This document shows, one piece after another, positions 9,606 through 17,745 of a stretch of DNA of 34,210 bases; position 1 is the stretch's first letter; every line of letters begins with the position of its first letter. This stretch comes from an uncultured Prevotellaceae bacterium (GTDB lineage Bacteria; Bacteroidota; Bacteroidia; Bacteroidales; Bacteroidaceae). Both the position numbers and the translations under genes were made by a program. The notes beneath the pieces are model-generated. The model was given only the letters and a program-made list of their open reading frames with translations. It was not told the origin of the DNA and did not search any database. The stretch spans positions 1 to 34,210 of the forward strand of contig CAMNCV010000043.1 in NCBI GenBank assembly GCA_946534585.1, read 5' to 3'.

Positions 9606-10016
9606 TTAAAGTGTCCTTACAATGCCGAGAAACTCAGTTAGCGTGCGAACATCAACCTTCGGGAAATCGTAATGCCGAAGTTCACTGAAATGACGATCAT
9701 TACTCACGATGTAGGTTGCACCTGAAGATATTGCGCAGTCCACAAACTTGTTGTCATCAGGGTCAGCAGTGATAAGATTAAAACGATAGGCAGGATTTAC
9801 ATACTCAATGTTGGGCGTCTCCATCAATTCCTTCAATATAGTATTTGCGATAAGATTGTTGTAGCGTTTAGCTAAAATCTCGTGATACTCAAACAAAATT
9901 TCGTTAGTGACGCAAAGCATATATTTGCCAGCACGGAAAGTCTGCCAGATATCGTTGTTAAACGAACCTGGCATAATAACATTGACGAGGCAATTGGTAT
10001 CAAGAACGATTTTCAT
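9606..10016 (-). CDS. PIN-domain toxin, putative ribonuclease of a toxin-antitoxin pair
   Basis: This 136-residue protein starts MKIVLDTNCLVN. The early Asp in VLDTN, the Glu in NEILFEY, and the acidic cluster DPDDNKFVDCA followed by SNDRHF match the PIN fold of the COG1569/PF13470 type, whose members are metal-dependent RNases. I chose ATG 10016 because it overlaps the antitoxin stop in an ATGA junction (4 bases) and puts the first PIN strand at the very N-terminus. A longer frame from 10052 would add 12 residues without a domain match. The overlap implies translational coupling with the antitoxin. Target RNA is unknown. Confidence 0.85.
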   Translation of the reverse strand: MKIVLDTNCLVNVIMPGSFNNDIWQTFRAGKYMLCVTNEILFEYHEILAKRYNNLIANTILKELMETPNIEYVNPAYRFNLITADPDDNKFVDCAISSGATYIVSNDRHFSELRHYDFPKVDVRTLTEFLGIVRTL

Positions 10017-10243
10017 TTGTTGTAAGGAGTTCTTTCGTGCATATTCGACCACTCGTCAAGTGTCTGTTGCGTGACATTATGTTCACGCTGGAACTGAAGC
10101 AAGAGACTATCGGTTTTCTTTCGATAGAACTGGAGGAGAATATCCTGCAATTCCTGCTGCTCCTGCTCGGTGTCGATATATGACATCAGAGAGAGAACAT
10201 TAATTTGTGCAGGATTCAATTGCGTTGTTGTACTATTAACCAT
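10013..10243 (-). CDS. Small antitoxin-like protein paired with the PIN toxin
   Basis: This 76-residue, Gln/Glu-rich protein has a core LNPAQINVLSLM, then a helical stretch and a C-terminal TLDEWSNMHERTPYNK. I recognise the pattern (NPAQ---L-LM, later EW---H-RTPY) as a small helical protein often encoded just before PIN toxins in Bacteroidetes. Its stop overlaps the toxin start by four bases, the usual antitoxin-first order. In such pairs the antitoxin neutralises the RNase and may repress the operon. No classical DNA-binding motif is visible. Confidence 0.75.
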   Translation of the reverse strand: MVNSTTTQLNPAQINVLSLMSYIDTEQEQQELQDILLQFYRKKTDSLLLQFQREHNVTQQTLDEWSNMHERTPYNK

Positions 10244-10274
10244 AGTTTTCTAAATTTTAAATGTTATTCAACTG

Positions 10275-10282
10275 CAAAGTTA
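10275..10282 (-). promoter_or_regulatory. -7 element TAACTTTG for the toxin-antitoxin operon
   Basis: On the minus strand TAACTTTG (10282-10275) lies 31 bases before the antitoxin ATG. The -33 region (TGTT around 10306-10303) is only a weak match. The repeat/hairpin element at 10315-10399 lies just upstream and could influence this promoter. Confidence 0.5.
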
Positions 10283-10314
10283 CGCATTTTTTCTGAAAAA
10301 AAAACATATTTGTC

Positions 10315-10399
10315 GTAAAAGCTATCATATTACATGGTAAAAGCTATCATATTATATGGTAAAAGCTATCATATTACCGCATAATATGATAGCTTTTAC
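10315..10399. repeat. Three 22-bp direct repeats plus an inverted copy, forming an 18-bp-stem hairpin
   Basis: Units start at 10315, 10337 and 10359, each beginning GTAAAAGCTATCATATTA with a variable 4-base end (CATG, TATG, CCGC). The reverse complement follows at 10381-10399. The third unit and the inverted copy form a perfect 18-bp stem with a 5-base loop, followed by a C-run. It lies between the divergent toxin-antitoxin and ATPase promoters. There are no unique spacers, so it is not a CRISPR array. Confidence 0.92.
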
Positions 10400-10450
10400 C
10401 CCCCCGAGAAATGTATATATTCCGATGGCAAAACTAAGGAATTTCGGGCG

Positions 10451-10534
10451 TAAAACAGCGGAAACTATGTTTTTTTTATACTTTCCGCTCGTTTTCTCAC
10501 GAAAAAGTATTATCTTTGTGGCGAAAATCGAAAT
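10451..10534 (+). promoter_or_regulatory. 84-bp promoter segment, copy 1, upstream of the ATPase gene
   Basis: Identical over 84 bases to 12011-12094. It contains GCGGAAA/TTTCCGC arms (10458-10464 and 10482-10488) around a T-run, a TTTTC-TCAC-GAAAA inverted repeat (10492-10505) and a -7 element TATCTTTG (10511-10518). Predicted transcription starts around 10525, about 20 bases before the ATPase ATG. Confidence 0.85.
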
Positions 10535-10545
10535 TAACGGATGCC

Positions 10546-11967
10546 ATGCTAATAGGTCGAGAAAAAGAAAAACAAGTATTACAAGACGCTCTCTATGAAG
10601 AGTATTCGCAATTCATTGCTGTGTATGGAAGGCGTCGCGTCGGCAAGACTTTTCTAATCAGAGAAACCTTTGATAACCGATTCGACTTCCAATTTACCGG
10701 TGCTGCAAATTTGACTGCAAGAAAGCAGTTGGTGCGTTTCCGTCGTGCACTCAAAGAATATGGGCAGAAAGATACCCCTGAACTAACCAACTGGGGCGAT
10801 GCTTTCAGTGAACTCAAACGATTTATTATGAGTCTGCATGAAGGCAAAAAGATTGTTTTTCTTGACGAGCTTCCATGGATGGATGCTCCACGCTCTGGAT
10901 TCCTGTCAGAGTTGGAATCGTTTTGGAACGGATGGGCATCAGCACGAAAAGATATCGTTTTTGTGGTATGCGGAAGCAGCACCTCATGGATGGTCAAGAA
11001 AATCATCAAGAATAAGGGCGGACTGCACAATCGCTTAAACCATCGCATCTTTCTCAGTCCATTTCCCTTGGGATTATGCGAGAAGTTGGCTCTGTCAAGA
11101 GGACTTGTATTGAACCGCAAACAGATGTTGGAAGCCTATATGATATTTGGCGGTGTACCATATTATTGGAGTTTGTTGCAAAAAGGAACAAGCATAACTG
11201 CCGAGATAGACAGACTGATTTTTTCGCCTGATGGAGAGCTGCATGATGAGTTTGAGATGCTATATGCTTCATTATTCAAAAAACCAGAACCCTACGTTCG
11301 CGTAATAGAGTTATTGGCCAAGAAAAAGATGGGCATGACTCGACAAGAGCTGTTGGTGGCAGGAAAGTTTGAAGATAATGGAGCCTTCTCTGACATTCTG
11401 AAAGATTTGGAGTGGTGTGGCTTTATCCGTAGTTACGCCATGATGGGGTATCGGACAAAATCGGACATCTTCCAGCTAATAGACCATTATACATTATTCT
11501 ATTACGAATACATCGACGGAGTACGTCAAAGCTCAAACTATTGGAAATCAATGTTGGGAACCCCAAAATACAACACTTGGTGCGGTTTGGCATTTGAGCG
11601 CACTTGCCTGTGGCATATTGAGCAGATTAAAAAGAAGCTTGGCATCAGTGGAATACTGACAAATGAATATGCATGGCGTTGTTTGCCAGACGAGAATGTC
11701 GGCAGGCCAGGAGTTCAAATAGACCTGCTTATAGACCGAAACGATGGAATAATTGATGTATGCGAAATGAAATACTCGAAGGATTCATACACCATCACCT
11801 CCGATTATGCAGATGAACTTGCCCGCAAACGAAATGTGTTCCAAGCCGTAACAGGCACAAAGAAAGCCATTCATTCCATTATGGTTACTACCGATGGTCT
11901 AACTCGGAATGAATATTGGGGAGACATTCAGGCAGAAATACATCTGGACGATTTATACGAAACATAA
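10546..11967 (+). CDS. DUF234-type P-loop ATPase with a nuclease-like C-terminal domain
   Basis: A 473-residue protein starting MLIGREKEKQVLQDAL, typical of this family. I chose ATG 10546 over the upstream 10516 because the promoter places the transcript start near 10525. Walker A is GRRRVGKT (residues 28-35) and Walker B is IVFLDELPW (Asp107-Glu108), followed by a sensor-like VVCGSS. The middle contains winged-helix-like sequence (MTRQELL, LEWCGFIR). The C-terminal part (VQIDLLIDR, CEMKYSK, about 390-410) matches the PD-(D/E)XK-like end found in ATPase_2/DUF234 proteins. Function in bacteria is unclear; genes of this type are often multicopy in Bacteroidetes. Its segment is bounded by two identical 84-bp promoter copies, which suggests a cassette. 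Confidence 0.88.
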   Translation: MLIGREKEKQVLQDALYEEYSQFIAVYGRRRVGKTFLIRETFDNRFDFQFTGAANLTARKQLVRFRRALKEYGQKDTPELTNWGDAFSELKRFIMSLHEGKKIVFLDELPWMDAPRSGFLSELESFWNGWASARKDIVFVVCGSSTSWMVKKIIKNKGGLHNRLNHRIFLSPFPLGLCEKLALSRGLVLNRKQMLEAYMIFGGVPYYWSLLQKGTSITAEIDRLIFSPDGELHDEFEMLYASLFKKPEPYVRVIELLAKKKMGMTRQELLVAGKFEDNGAFSDILKDLEWCGFIRSYAMMGYRTKSDIFQLIDHYTLFYYEYIDGVRQSSNYWKSMLGTPKYNTWCGLAFERTCLWHIEQIKKKLGISGILTNEYAWRCLPDENVGRPGVQIDLLIDRNDGIIDVCEMKYSKDSYTITSDYADELARKRNVFQAVTGTKKAIHSIMVTTDGLTRNEYWGDIQAEIHLDDLYET

Positions 11968-12010
11968 GGGTGGGTTATAAAAACAACCTATCGAAAGCTA
12001 ATTTCGTTAG

Positions 12011-12094
12011 TAAAACAGCGGAAACTATGTTTTTTTTATACTTTCCGCTCGTTTTCTCACGAAAAAGTATTATCTTTGTGGCGAAAATCGAAAT
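12011..12094 (+). promoter_or_regulatory. 84-bp promoter segment, copy 2, upstream of the HAD phosphatase gene
   Basis: Exact copy of 10451-10534, offset by 1560 bp, including the GCGGAAA/TTTCCGC arms, the TTTTC/GAAAA inverted repeat and the -7 element TATCTTTG (12071-12078). It begins 43 bases after the ATPase stop. The expected transcript start is near 12085, about 90 bases before the phosphatase ATG. Confidence 0.85.
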
Positions 12095-12174
12095 GCCACC
12101 GGTATTGCTAACGGTATGACAAAACAGATTAACAGATGGAATATACAAAGAAGAACACAAAAGGAACAAGAACC

Positions 12175-13275
12175 ATGAAGAAACAAGCAAAGCTATGGAT
12201 GATGGCCGCCATCCTTTTATTCTGCGGCACAACTGTACTGACATCGTGCGACAAGGATGATGATAACGCTGCCGTTGTCAAGCCCACGAAGGAGTATTTC
12301 ACACTGTGGAACCAGTGCGTGGCGCTGACAGCCTTGCAGGAGTATGTAAAGGATGTGACGAACCCGGGCAGTACTAATTATATAAAGGAGGAAGACCGTA
12401 TCGCCACGTTTGATATGGATGGTACGTTCGTAGGTGAACTATATCCTACGTATTTCGAGTATAACATGTTGGAATACCGTGTACTGGACGACCCAGACTA
12501 TCGTGACATAGCTCCGGAGGACGTGAAGGAGGCTGCACAGGCAATAAGGGACTTTGTAAGGGACGGCAAGAAACTGCCCGACCATTTCGACATGATACAC
12601 GCCTATGCTGCAGCGAAAGCATACAGCGGCATGACGCTTGCCGAGTTTGATGCCTATGTCAAGGCATACGCCCAGCAGCCTGCCAACGGTTTCAGCGGCA
12701 TGACCTATGGCCAGAGCTTCTACAAGCCCATGCTGGAGGTGTTTGACTACCTGAAGGACAATGGCTTCACCTGCTACGTCGTCAGTGGCTCCGACCGTTT
12801 CATCTGTCGCGCCTTGGCGGAAAGCATCGGCATACCATCCAACCGCGTCATCGGCATGGACGTGAAGTTGCGCTCCAGCAGTCAGGGCACGGAGGAAGGC
12901 GTCAACTATACCATGGGACGCGAGGAGGACCTTGTGCGCACCGATGAACTGATAATCAAGAATCTGAAGACCAACAAGGTGTTGCAGATTTCGCAGGAGA
13001 TAGGCAAGGTGCCCGTTCTATCGTTTGGCAACAGCAGCGGCGACTGCGCCATGCACAACTATTGTCTGAGTAATCAGAAGTACCGCACCGCCACATTCAT
13101 GCTCGTGGCTGATGATGACAGCCGCGACCACGCCGACCTTGCCGAGGGTGCCAGACGCGAGGCGAAATGGCGTGAGGCAGGCTACTACATAATCTCAATG
13201 AAGAACGACTTCAAGACCATCTATGGCGACGGCGTGCAAAAGGTGGACTTTACCTTTCCCGCAGAAGCGCACTGA
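12175..13275 (+). CDS. HAD-superfamily phosphatase-like lipoprotein, probably surface exposed
   Basis: This 366-residue protein begins with a lipoprotein signal (MKKQAKLWMMAAILLFC, lipobox LTSC, Cys25). I chose ATG 12175 over 12136 because the signal peptide starts there and an AAGGA sequence precedes it. HAD motifs are present: DMDGT (80-84, nucleophile Asp80 and acid Asp82), SGS (204-206) and GNSSGDCAM with Asp290. The arrangement resembles the phosphoserine-phosphatase-like group (PF12710), with a large helical cap. The substrate is unknown, possibly a small phosphorylated metabolite. After Cys25 comes DKDDDN, which resembles the lysine/aspartate-rich lipoprotein export signal that sends Bacteroidetes lipoproteins to the cell surface. 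The gene is convergent with the regulator that follows, with only 31 bases between them. Confidence 0.85.
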   Translation: MKKQAKLWMMAAILLFCGTTVLTSCDKDDDNAAVVKPTKEYFTLWNQCVALTALQEYVKDVTNPGSTNYIKEEDRIATFDMDGTFVGELYPTYFEYNMLEYRVLDDPDYRDIAPEDVKEAAQAIRDFVRDGKKLPDHFDMIHAYAAAKAYSGMTLAEFDAYVKAYAQQPANGFSGMTYGQSFYKPMLEVFDYLKDNGFTCYVVSGSDRFICRALAESIGIPSNRVIGMDVKLRSSSQGTEEGVNYTMGREEDLVRTDELIIKNLKTNKVLQISQEIGKVPVLSFGNSSGDCAMHNYCLSNQKYRTATFMLVADDDSRDHADLAEGARREAKWREAGYYIISMKNDFKTIYGDGVQKVDFTFPAEAH

Positions 13276-13306
13276 CAGAAGGCAGTCACGGCATTGGCGT
13301 TTTCCT

Positions 13307-16300
13307 TTATGCCAGTTTTCCGCGACACGACCTGACGAATTCTGATGGGGTCATGCCATATTCCGCCTTGAAGTTTTCGGAAAAACGCTTCGGCGAACTG
13401 TAGCCTACGGCGTAAGCCACCTCTGCCACCTGTTTCTGTGAGCGCTCAAGCAGCTGATGTGCGCGTTTCAGACGTATCGTGCGCATGAACTCATGGGGTC
13501 CATTGCCTACTATGCTCATCATCTTCTTGTATAGATTTGCACGCGACATATTGAGGTCTGACGAGAGTTGCTCCACGCTGTAGTCGCTGTCGGCCATGTG
13601 GTCTTCTACGAGCGATATGGCTTTGCTTATAAACTCCTCGTCGAGCGATGTTATGGTTATCTCGCTCGGTTTTACTTCTATCTTGCGTTGGAACGTCTCA
13701 TGGCTTGTGCGTGTCCACTCAATGAACTTGTCTATGCGCAGTATCAGATGTTCTATATTAAAAGGTTTCGTGAGGTAATCATCGGCACCTATCTTCAATC
13801 CGCCCACGATATCTTGGTCTGTCTGCTTGGCAGTGAGCATTATCACTGGTATATGCGATGTGCTGATATCGGTCTTTATGCATCTTGTAAGTTCCATTCC
13901 GTCAACACGGGGCATCATGATGTCAGTCACCACAAGCGTAACATCATTATTCTTCAACAGGTCGAGAGCCTCCTGACCATCGGCTGCCTGCATTATCGTG
14001 TAGCCTTTCTCCTTATATGCCGTATGCAGACTGTCGGCAATGAATGTACGAAGGTCATGGTTGTCATCAACCACGAGTATCGTCACGGGGTTGTCTGTCC
14101 TGCCAAGTGTTTCAGAGTTCGTCGTCTCCACAAGAGGCGTGGCTATTTCCTGTCTGTCTTCTTCGAGCATACTTGGCGGTATTTGCACAGAGAATACAGC
14201 ACCCTGCGGCTCATTATCGCAGACAGTGATATTTCCTCCATGCATACGCACATACTCGCTGACGATGTGAAGCCCTATGCCGCTGCCTGCCTTTGCATCG
14301 TCATTGCGCACCTGATAGAAACGTTGGAAGATGCGCTCCTTATCCTCATCAGCAATGCCGCAGCCCGTATCAGCCACGGATATGGTCAGTCCCGTTGCAG
14401 AGTCTTCACGCAGGCGGACGCTTACCCTGCCTCCGTCGTCAGTAAACTTCAACGCATTCGACAACAGGTTATACATTATCTTATTCAGCTTCTTTGCATC
14501 CACGGTGAAGAAAAGATGCTCCTGCTGCGGTTCGTAAGTCAGACTGATACCGCGCTCCGATGCGTAGTTGCTGAACGACAGGCAGATGTTGCCCACGTAC
14601 TGCGCCACGTCTATTGACTGCAGGGTTAGCTTTTCTGCACCCACGTCGAGCCTGCGGAAGTCGAGCAAGTTATTTACCTGATTGTAAAGCAACTCGGCAT
14701 TGCGATATATCATTTCCAGTTTCTCCCTCAACTGCTGACTTATGTCGCCACTCAGTAAGCTCTGTAATGGCGACATGATAAGCGTAAGCGGCGTGCGCAG
14801 GTCATGGCTGATATTGGTAAAGAAGCGCAGCTTCATCTCGGAGAGCTGTACCTGCTGCTGCTGTTCGAGGTTTTCTCGTTGCTGCTCCATTCGCAGCAGA
14901 TGTCTGCGATGGAAGTAACGGTTCAAGGCAAACGCTGCACCAAGGGCGAGCAAGGCATATACTATCATCATCCACCACGACAGATAGAAAGGTGGTGCCA
15001 CCTTTATCGTCACGCTCGTCACCTCGCCCCACTCGCCGTTTTCACTGACGGCTTTTATCTCCAGCGTATAGGTGCCATGGGCAAGTGTGAGCAGCGACAC
15101 AGCATTCTTATCAGTGTAAATCCAGTCTTTGCCCAACTGCTTTATGCGGTAAGCGTAGATTACACGCCCATTGCTTGCCAGATTGCCCGTGAAAAATCTG
15201 AACACTATCTGGCGGTCGTCATACGACAGGCGTACAACACCGTCATCATCGGCAAGCACCTGGCGACCGCCCACGGTCACTTCGCTCAGCGTCAGTTTTG
15301 GGCGCTCACCGCCCTGGGCAACCGACTGCATCGACACTACGGTCAGACCTTCGTGACCACCCATGAATATATCACCCTCAGGACTGCATGCCGCGGCAAA
15401 AGTGTTGAAGTAATCATTCAGCAATCCGCTGCCCGCAGGGAAGTTATGCACCACGTAGCCCCCCTCTTTCGTAGGCTGTATGCTCGATATGCCATGACTG
15501 GTAGATAGCCACATGATGCCACCGCGTCCTGCCACGATGGTCTTCACGTAAGAATCAAACAGACCGTTGTCTTCATTGAAATAAAACATTGAGTCGCGCT
15601 TCACGTCGAGCACACTGATGCCTGTGGCATGAGCTATCCACACTGCATCGCGCTTCCCGTCATAGCATAGCGACACCACGGCAGGCTGCAACATTTGCTG
15701 GGTGCCTCGACGGTTGCCAAGCAGGTTCACTCCCTTACCGGTATCTGTATCAAAAGCCCATACCCCGTAGTATGTGCCTACGTACATGGTATGATGTCCG
15801 TCAAAAGCCAGCGACAGTCCCACTATAGTTTTACCATCAGCACGCACCTCTGTAGAAGTTTCCGTATCAATATTAAACTTCGTCAGCACGCCAAATCCTG
15901 TAGCTATCCATATATTATGGTGATTATCCTCAGCCATCTGCCATGCCGCATCACTGCGCAATGCGCCGCTCGCCTGAGTATAAGCCTTAGCCACCGAAGT
16001 GCCATTCATGCGGTAGAGACCGCTGTTGTACGTGCCTATCCACACGGTGCCGGCATGGTCTTCTATAAGTGATGAGATAGTAACCGAGGGTACGGCGGCC
16101 TTTTGTTTCAGCCCGTTGCGTAACTCTACAAAAACACCATCGCCGTCTGTTCCCAGCCATAGGTCGCCTGAGCGCGTAAACATTATAGTACTGATGTCGC
16201 CATACTGCTGTCCTTCATTCTTGAAAAGCGAATGACCTGTATCTGTGTATGACACACCCGTCTTGAAATGACCAAGCCATATAGTGCCATGATGGTCAGC

Positions 16301-17221
16301 AGTTACGCAGGTCACGTTGTCAGATGTGATGCTTGTCGCATCGCCCTGCACGTGGAGCAGATGCAAGGGGGCACCACCTTGCTTGCTGAAAACGAAGGCA
16401 CCGTTGTGGTCTGTTGCCACATAAAGCTTTCCATGACCATCGTCAAAGATGTCGCGTATTGCATTGGATGCACTGCCCTTAGGCAATTGCAGTTGTGTTC
16501 CTTTGTGGTGATATATGCCTTCATTGACAGTGGAATATACCCAGAGAGTGTTTTCCGTATCTACGTACAGACGCAGATGTCCTTTCGAGGATGCCATGGC
16601 AACAGGTAGCGATATGCGCTGTGACTGACCTGTCTTGCTGAGGAATTTCCACACCTCGCTGCCATCGGTAAGGTACAATCCCTCGGCACAGTCGGCAAGA
16701 TGCCAGTCGGCACTGCCTATTTTCAGTGCCGTTTTCCACTTCTCATGCTTGGCAGTGGCATAGTCATAATGTATGAGTATGCCATCGCCCATAATCCACA
16801 GTCCGCCATGACTGTCAACGGTCATATTCCATTTCTTCGGAAGAGTGATGCCAAGCGAGCGCAGGTATTCGTCATTATCCATGAAGAACTGCTGCCTATG
16901 CAGGTCATAGCGTGCCATAATTCCATTAAAGTCCACCCAGATATTAGCAGCCGCATCCTCCATAAGCCGGTTGACGCTGCTTGCCGGCACGCGGCGCTCT
17001 GCATCAATGTATCTGAACTGCCTTACCTCATAGCCATCATAGCGGTTTACGCCTATCGACGTACCCACCCACAACATGCCTCGACTGTCAATCATCATGG
17101 TGTTGACAGTATTCGACGATAATCCCTGCCTTACGCCCAACTGGCGAAAGCGATAGCCTTCGGCTGATATATGCTGTAATATCAGTATGACGGTAATGAG
17201 TATGCTAAGTGTCTTTTTCAT
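13307..17221 (-). CDS. Hybrid two-component system regulator (HTCS)
   Basis: A 1304-residue one-protein signalling system. A signal peptide is followed by a periplasmic region of two-bladed-propeller repeats (G-LWVGTSIGVNRYDG, IWLGHF, LWLGTDGDGVF), then a Y_Y_Y-type domain (YTLEIKAVSENGEW) and one membrane helix (about 745-765). In the cytoplasm come HisKA with His806 (NISHDLRTPLTL), a HATPase (N box NLLSNALKF, DTGCGI, GSGIGLHIV), a receiver with Asp1100 (VTDIMMPRVDG) and a C-terminal AraC-type HTH (LSSDLNMSRANLYKKM). Such proteins usually sense glycan fragments and activate a neighbouring utilisation locus. No SusC/SusD pair is within this window, so its target is not evident. Key catalytic residues are intact. 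Confidence 0.95.
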   Translation of the reverse strand: MKKTLSILITVILILQHISAEGYRFRQLGVRQGLSSNTVNTMMIDSRGMLWVGTSIGVNRYDGYEVRQFRYIDAERRVPASSVNRLMEDAAANIWVDFNGIMARYDLHRQQFFMDNDEYLRSLGITLPKKWNMTVDSHGGLWIMGDGILIHYDYATAKHEKWKTALKIGSADWHLADCAEGLYLTDGSEVWKFLSKTGQSQRISLPVAMASSKGHLRLYVDTENTLWVYSTVNEGIYHHKGTQLQLPKGSASNAIRDIFDDGHGKLYVATDHNGAFVFSKQGGAPLHLLHVQGDATSITSDNVTCVTADHHGTIWLGHFKTGVSYTDTGHSLFKNEGQQYGDISTIMFTRSGDLWLGTDGDGVFVELRNGLKQKAAVPSVTISSLIEDHAGTVWIGTYNSGLYRMNGTSVAKAYTQASGALRSDAAWQMAEDNHHNIWIATGFGVLTKFNIDTETSTEVRADGKTIVGLSLAFDGHHTMYVGTYYGVWAFDTDTGKGVNLLGNRRGTQQMLQPAVVSLCYDGKRDAVWIAHATGISVLDVKRDSMFYFNEDNGLFDSYVKTIVAGRGGIMWLSTSHGISSIQPTKEGGYVVHNFPAGSGLLNDYFNTFAAACSPEGDIFMGGHEGLTVVSMQSVAQGGERPKLTLSEVTVGGRQVLADDDGVVRLSYDDRQIVFRFFTGNLASNGRVIYAYRIKQLGKDWIYTDKNAVSLLTLAHGTYTLEIKAVSENGEWGEVTSVTIKVAPPFYLSWWMMIVYALLALGAAFALNRYFHRRHLLRMEQQRENLEQQQQVQLSEMKLRFFTNISHDLRTPLTLIMSPLQSLLSGDISQQLREKLEMIYRNAELLYNQVNNLLDFRRLDVGAEKLTLQSIDVAQYVGNICLSFSNYASERGISLTYEPQQEHLFFTVDAKKLNKIMYNLLSNALKFTDDGGRVSVRLREDSATGLTISVADTGCGIADEDKERIFQRFYQVRNDDAKAGSGIGLHIVSEYVRMHGGNITVCDNEPQGAVFSVQIPPSMLEEDRQEIATPLVETTNSETLGRTDNPVTILVVDDNHDLRTFIADSLHTAYKEKGYTIMQAADGQEALDLLKNNDVTLVVTDIMMPRVDGMELTRCIKTDISTSHIPVIMLTAKQTDQDIVGGLKIGADDYLTKPFNIEHLILRIDKFIEWTRTSHETFQRKIEVKPSEITITSLDEEFISKAISLVEDHMADSDYSVEQLSSDLNMSRANLYKKMMSIVGNGPHEFMRTIRLKRAHQLLERSQKQVAEVAYAVGYSSPKRFSENFKAEYGMTPSEFVRSCRGKLA

Positions 17222-17273
17222 TCTGTTGCTGGTGTTTTTCCTCTTCTCCTATATCTATTCACAATTCGGATTA

Positions 17274-17281
17274 CAAAATTA
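17274..17281 (-). promoter_or_regulatory. Possible -7 element for the HTCS gene
   Basis: Minus-strand TAATTTTG (17281-17274) matches TAnnTTTG, 53 bases before the HTCS start. No good -33 element lies 19-21 bases upstream, so the call is weak. Confidence 0.35.
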
Positions 17282-17364
17282 CGAAAATTATATTGAAAAC
17301 GACAGTGATTGCAACAAAACAATAACAAATCCGAAACTTTCAGATGACTTTTCCTGCATTTTCC

Positions 17365-17395
17365 TTTGTCGAAAGAGAAAAAATGAATACCTTTG
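17365..17395 (+). promoter_or_regulatory. Bacteroidetes-type promoter for the TSCPD gene
   Basis: TTTG (17365-17368), 19 bases, then TACCTTTG (17388-17395): an exact match to the Bacteroidetes consensus. Transcription should begin near 17402, about 20 bases before the ATG at 17421. Confidence 0.75.
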
Positions 17396-17420
17396 CCTTC
17401 AAATACAAAGACATTGAACT

Positions 17421-17702
17421 ATGAAACAGAATACTTACGCTACCTGGGGCACTTGCTCCAAGTTCATTAACTTTGAGATTGATGACGAACTGCGCATACA
17501 CAACGTGCAGTTTCTTGGTGGTTGTCCTGGCAATACTCAGGGGCTTGCACGCATGGTTGAAGGAGAGAAGGCCAGTGAGGTTATCAGCCGGTTGAAAGGC
17601 ATCAGATGTGGTAATAAGCCCACATCATGTCCTGACCAACTGGCGCAGGCTTTGGAGAAAGCAGTCATTGAGAGACTGAACACCATAAAAGAAGAAGTAT
17701 AG
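17421..17702 (+). CDS. TSCPD-domain small protein (TIGR03905-like)
   Basis: A 93-residue protein with the full TSCPD pattern: GTCSKFINFEI near the start, FLGGCPGNTQGLARMVEG in the middle, and GIRCGNKPTSCPDQLAQAL near the end. Conserved Cys residues in GTC, GGCPGN, RCG and TSCPD suggest metal binding. The same domain is found at the C-terminus of vitamin-B12-dependent ribonucleotide reductases; stand-alone versions are of unknown function. It is a single gene with its own promoter and a strong downstream palindrome. Confidence 0.88.
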   Translation: MKQNTYATWGTCSKFINFEIDDELRIHNVQFLGGCPGNTQGLARMVEGEKASEVISRLKGIRCGNKPTSCPDQLAQALEKAVIERLNTIKEEV

Positions 17703-17745
17703 AGAGCTTAAAGCAACAAAGCAAGAACAGAAGCGACAAAGTAAG

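Noticed and set aside
10315..10399. Possible CRISPR array
   Set aside because: The units are directly adjacent with only four variable bases, one copy is inverted and no cas gene is present.
10356..10598. 80-codon open frame on the plus strand
   Set aside because: It begins in the 22-bp repeats, runs through the promoter segment and overlaps the ATPase start in another frame; the product is low in information.
11916..12119. 67-codon open frame across the second 84-bp promoter copy
   Set aside because: It shares its peptide with the frame at 10356 only because both read through the same duplicated noncoding promoter DNA.
13276..13306. Terminator between the convergent HAD and HTCS genes
   Set aside because: Only a weak GGCAT/ATGCC pairing is visible, partly inside the HTCS coding end, so it does not support a firm call.
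13568..14617. 349-codon open frame on the plus strand
   Set aside because: Antisense to the receiver and kinase domains of the HTCS gene, whose motifs are unambiguous. The plus-strand product has no recognisable domain.
14804..15508. 234-codon open frame on the plus strand
   Set aside because: A shadow of the HTCS periplasmic and membrane region.
17711..17745. Imperfect repeats (AAAGCAAG, AAAGTAAG) after the TSCPD gene
   Set aside because: Too short and divergent to separate from A-rich sequence. They might be a decayed member of the short-repeat class.
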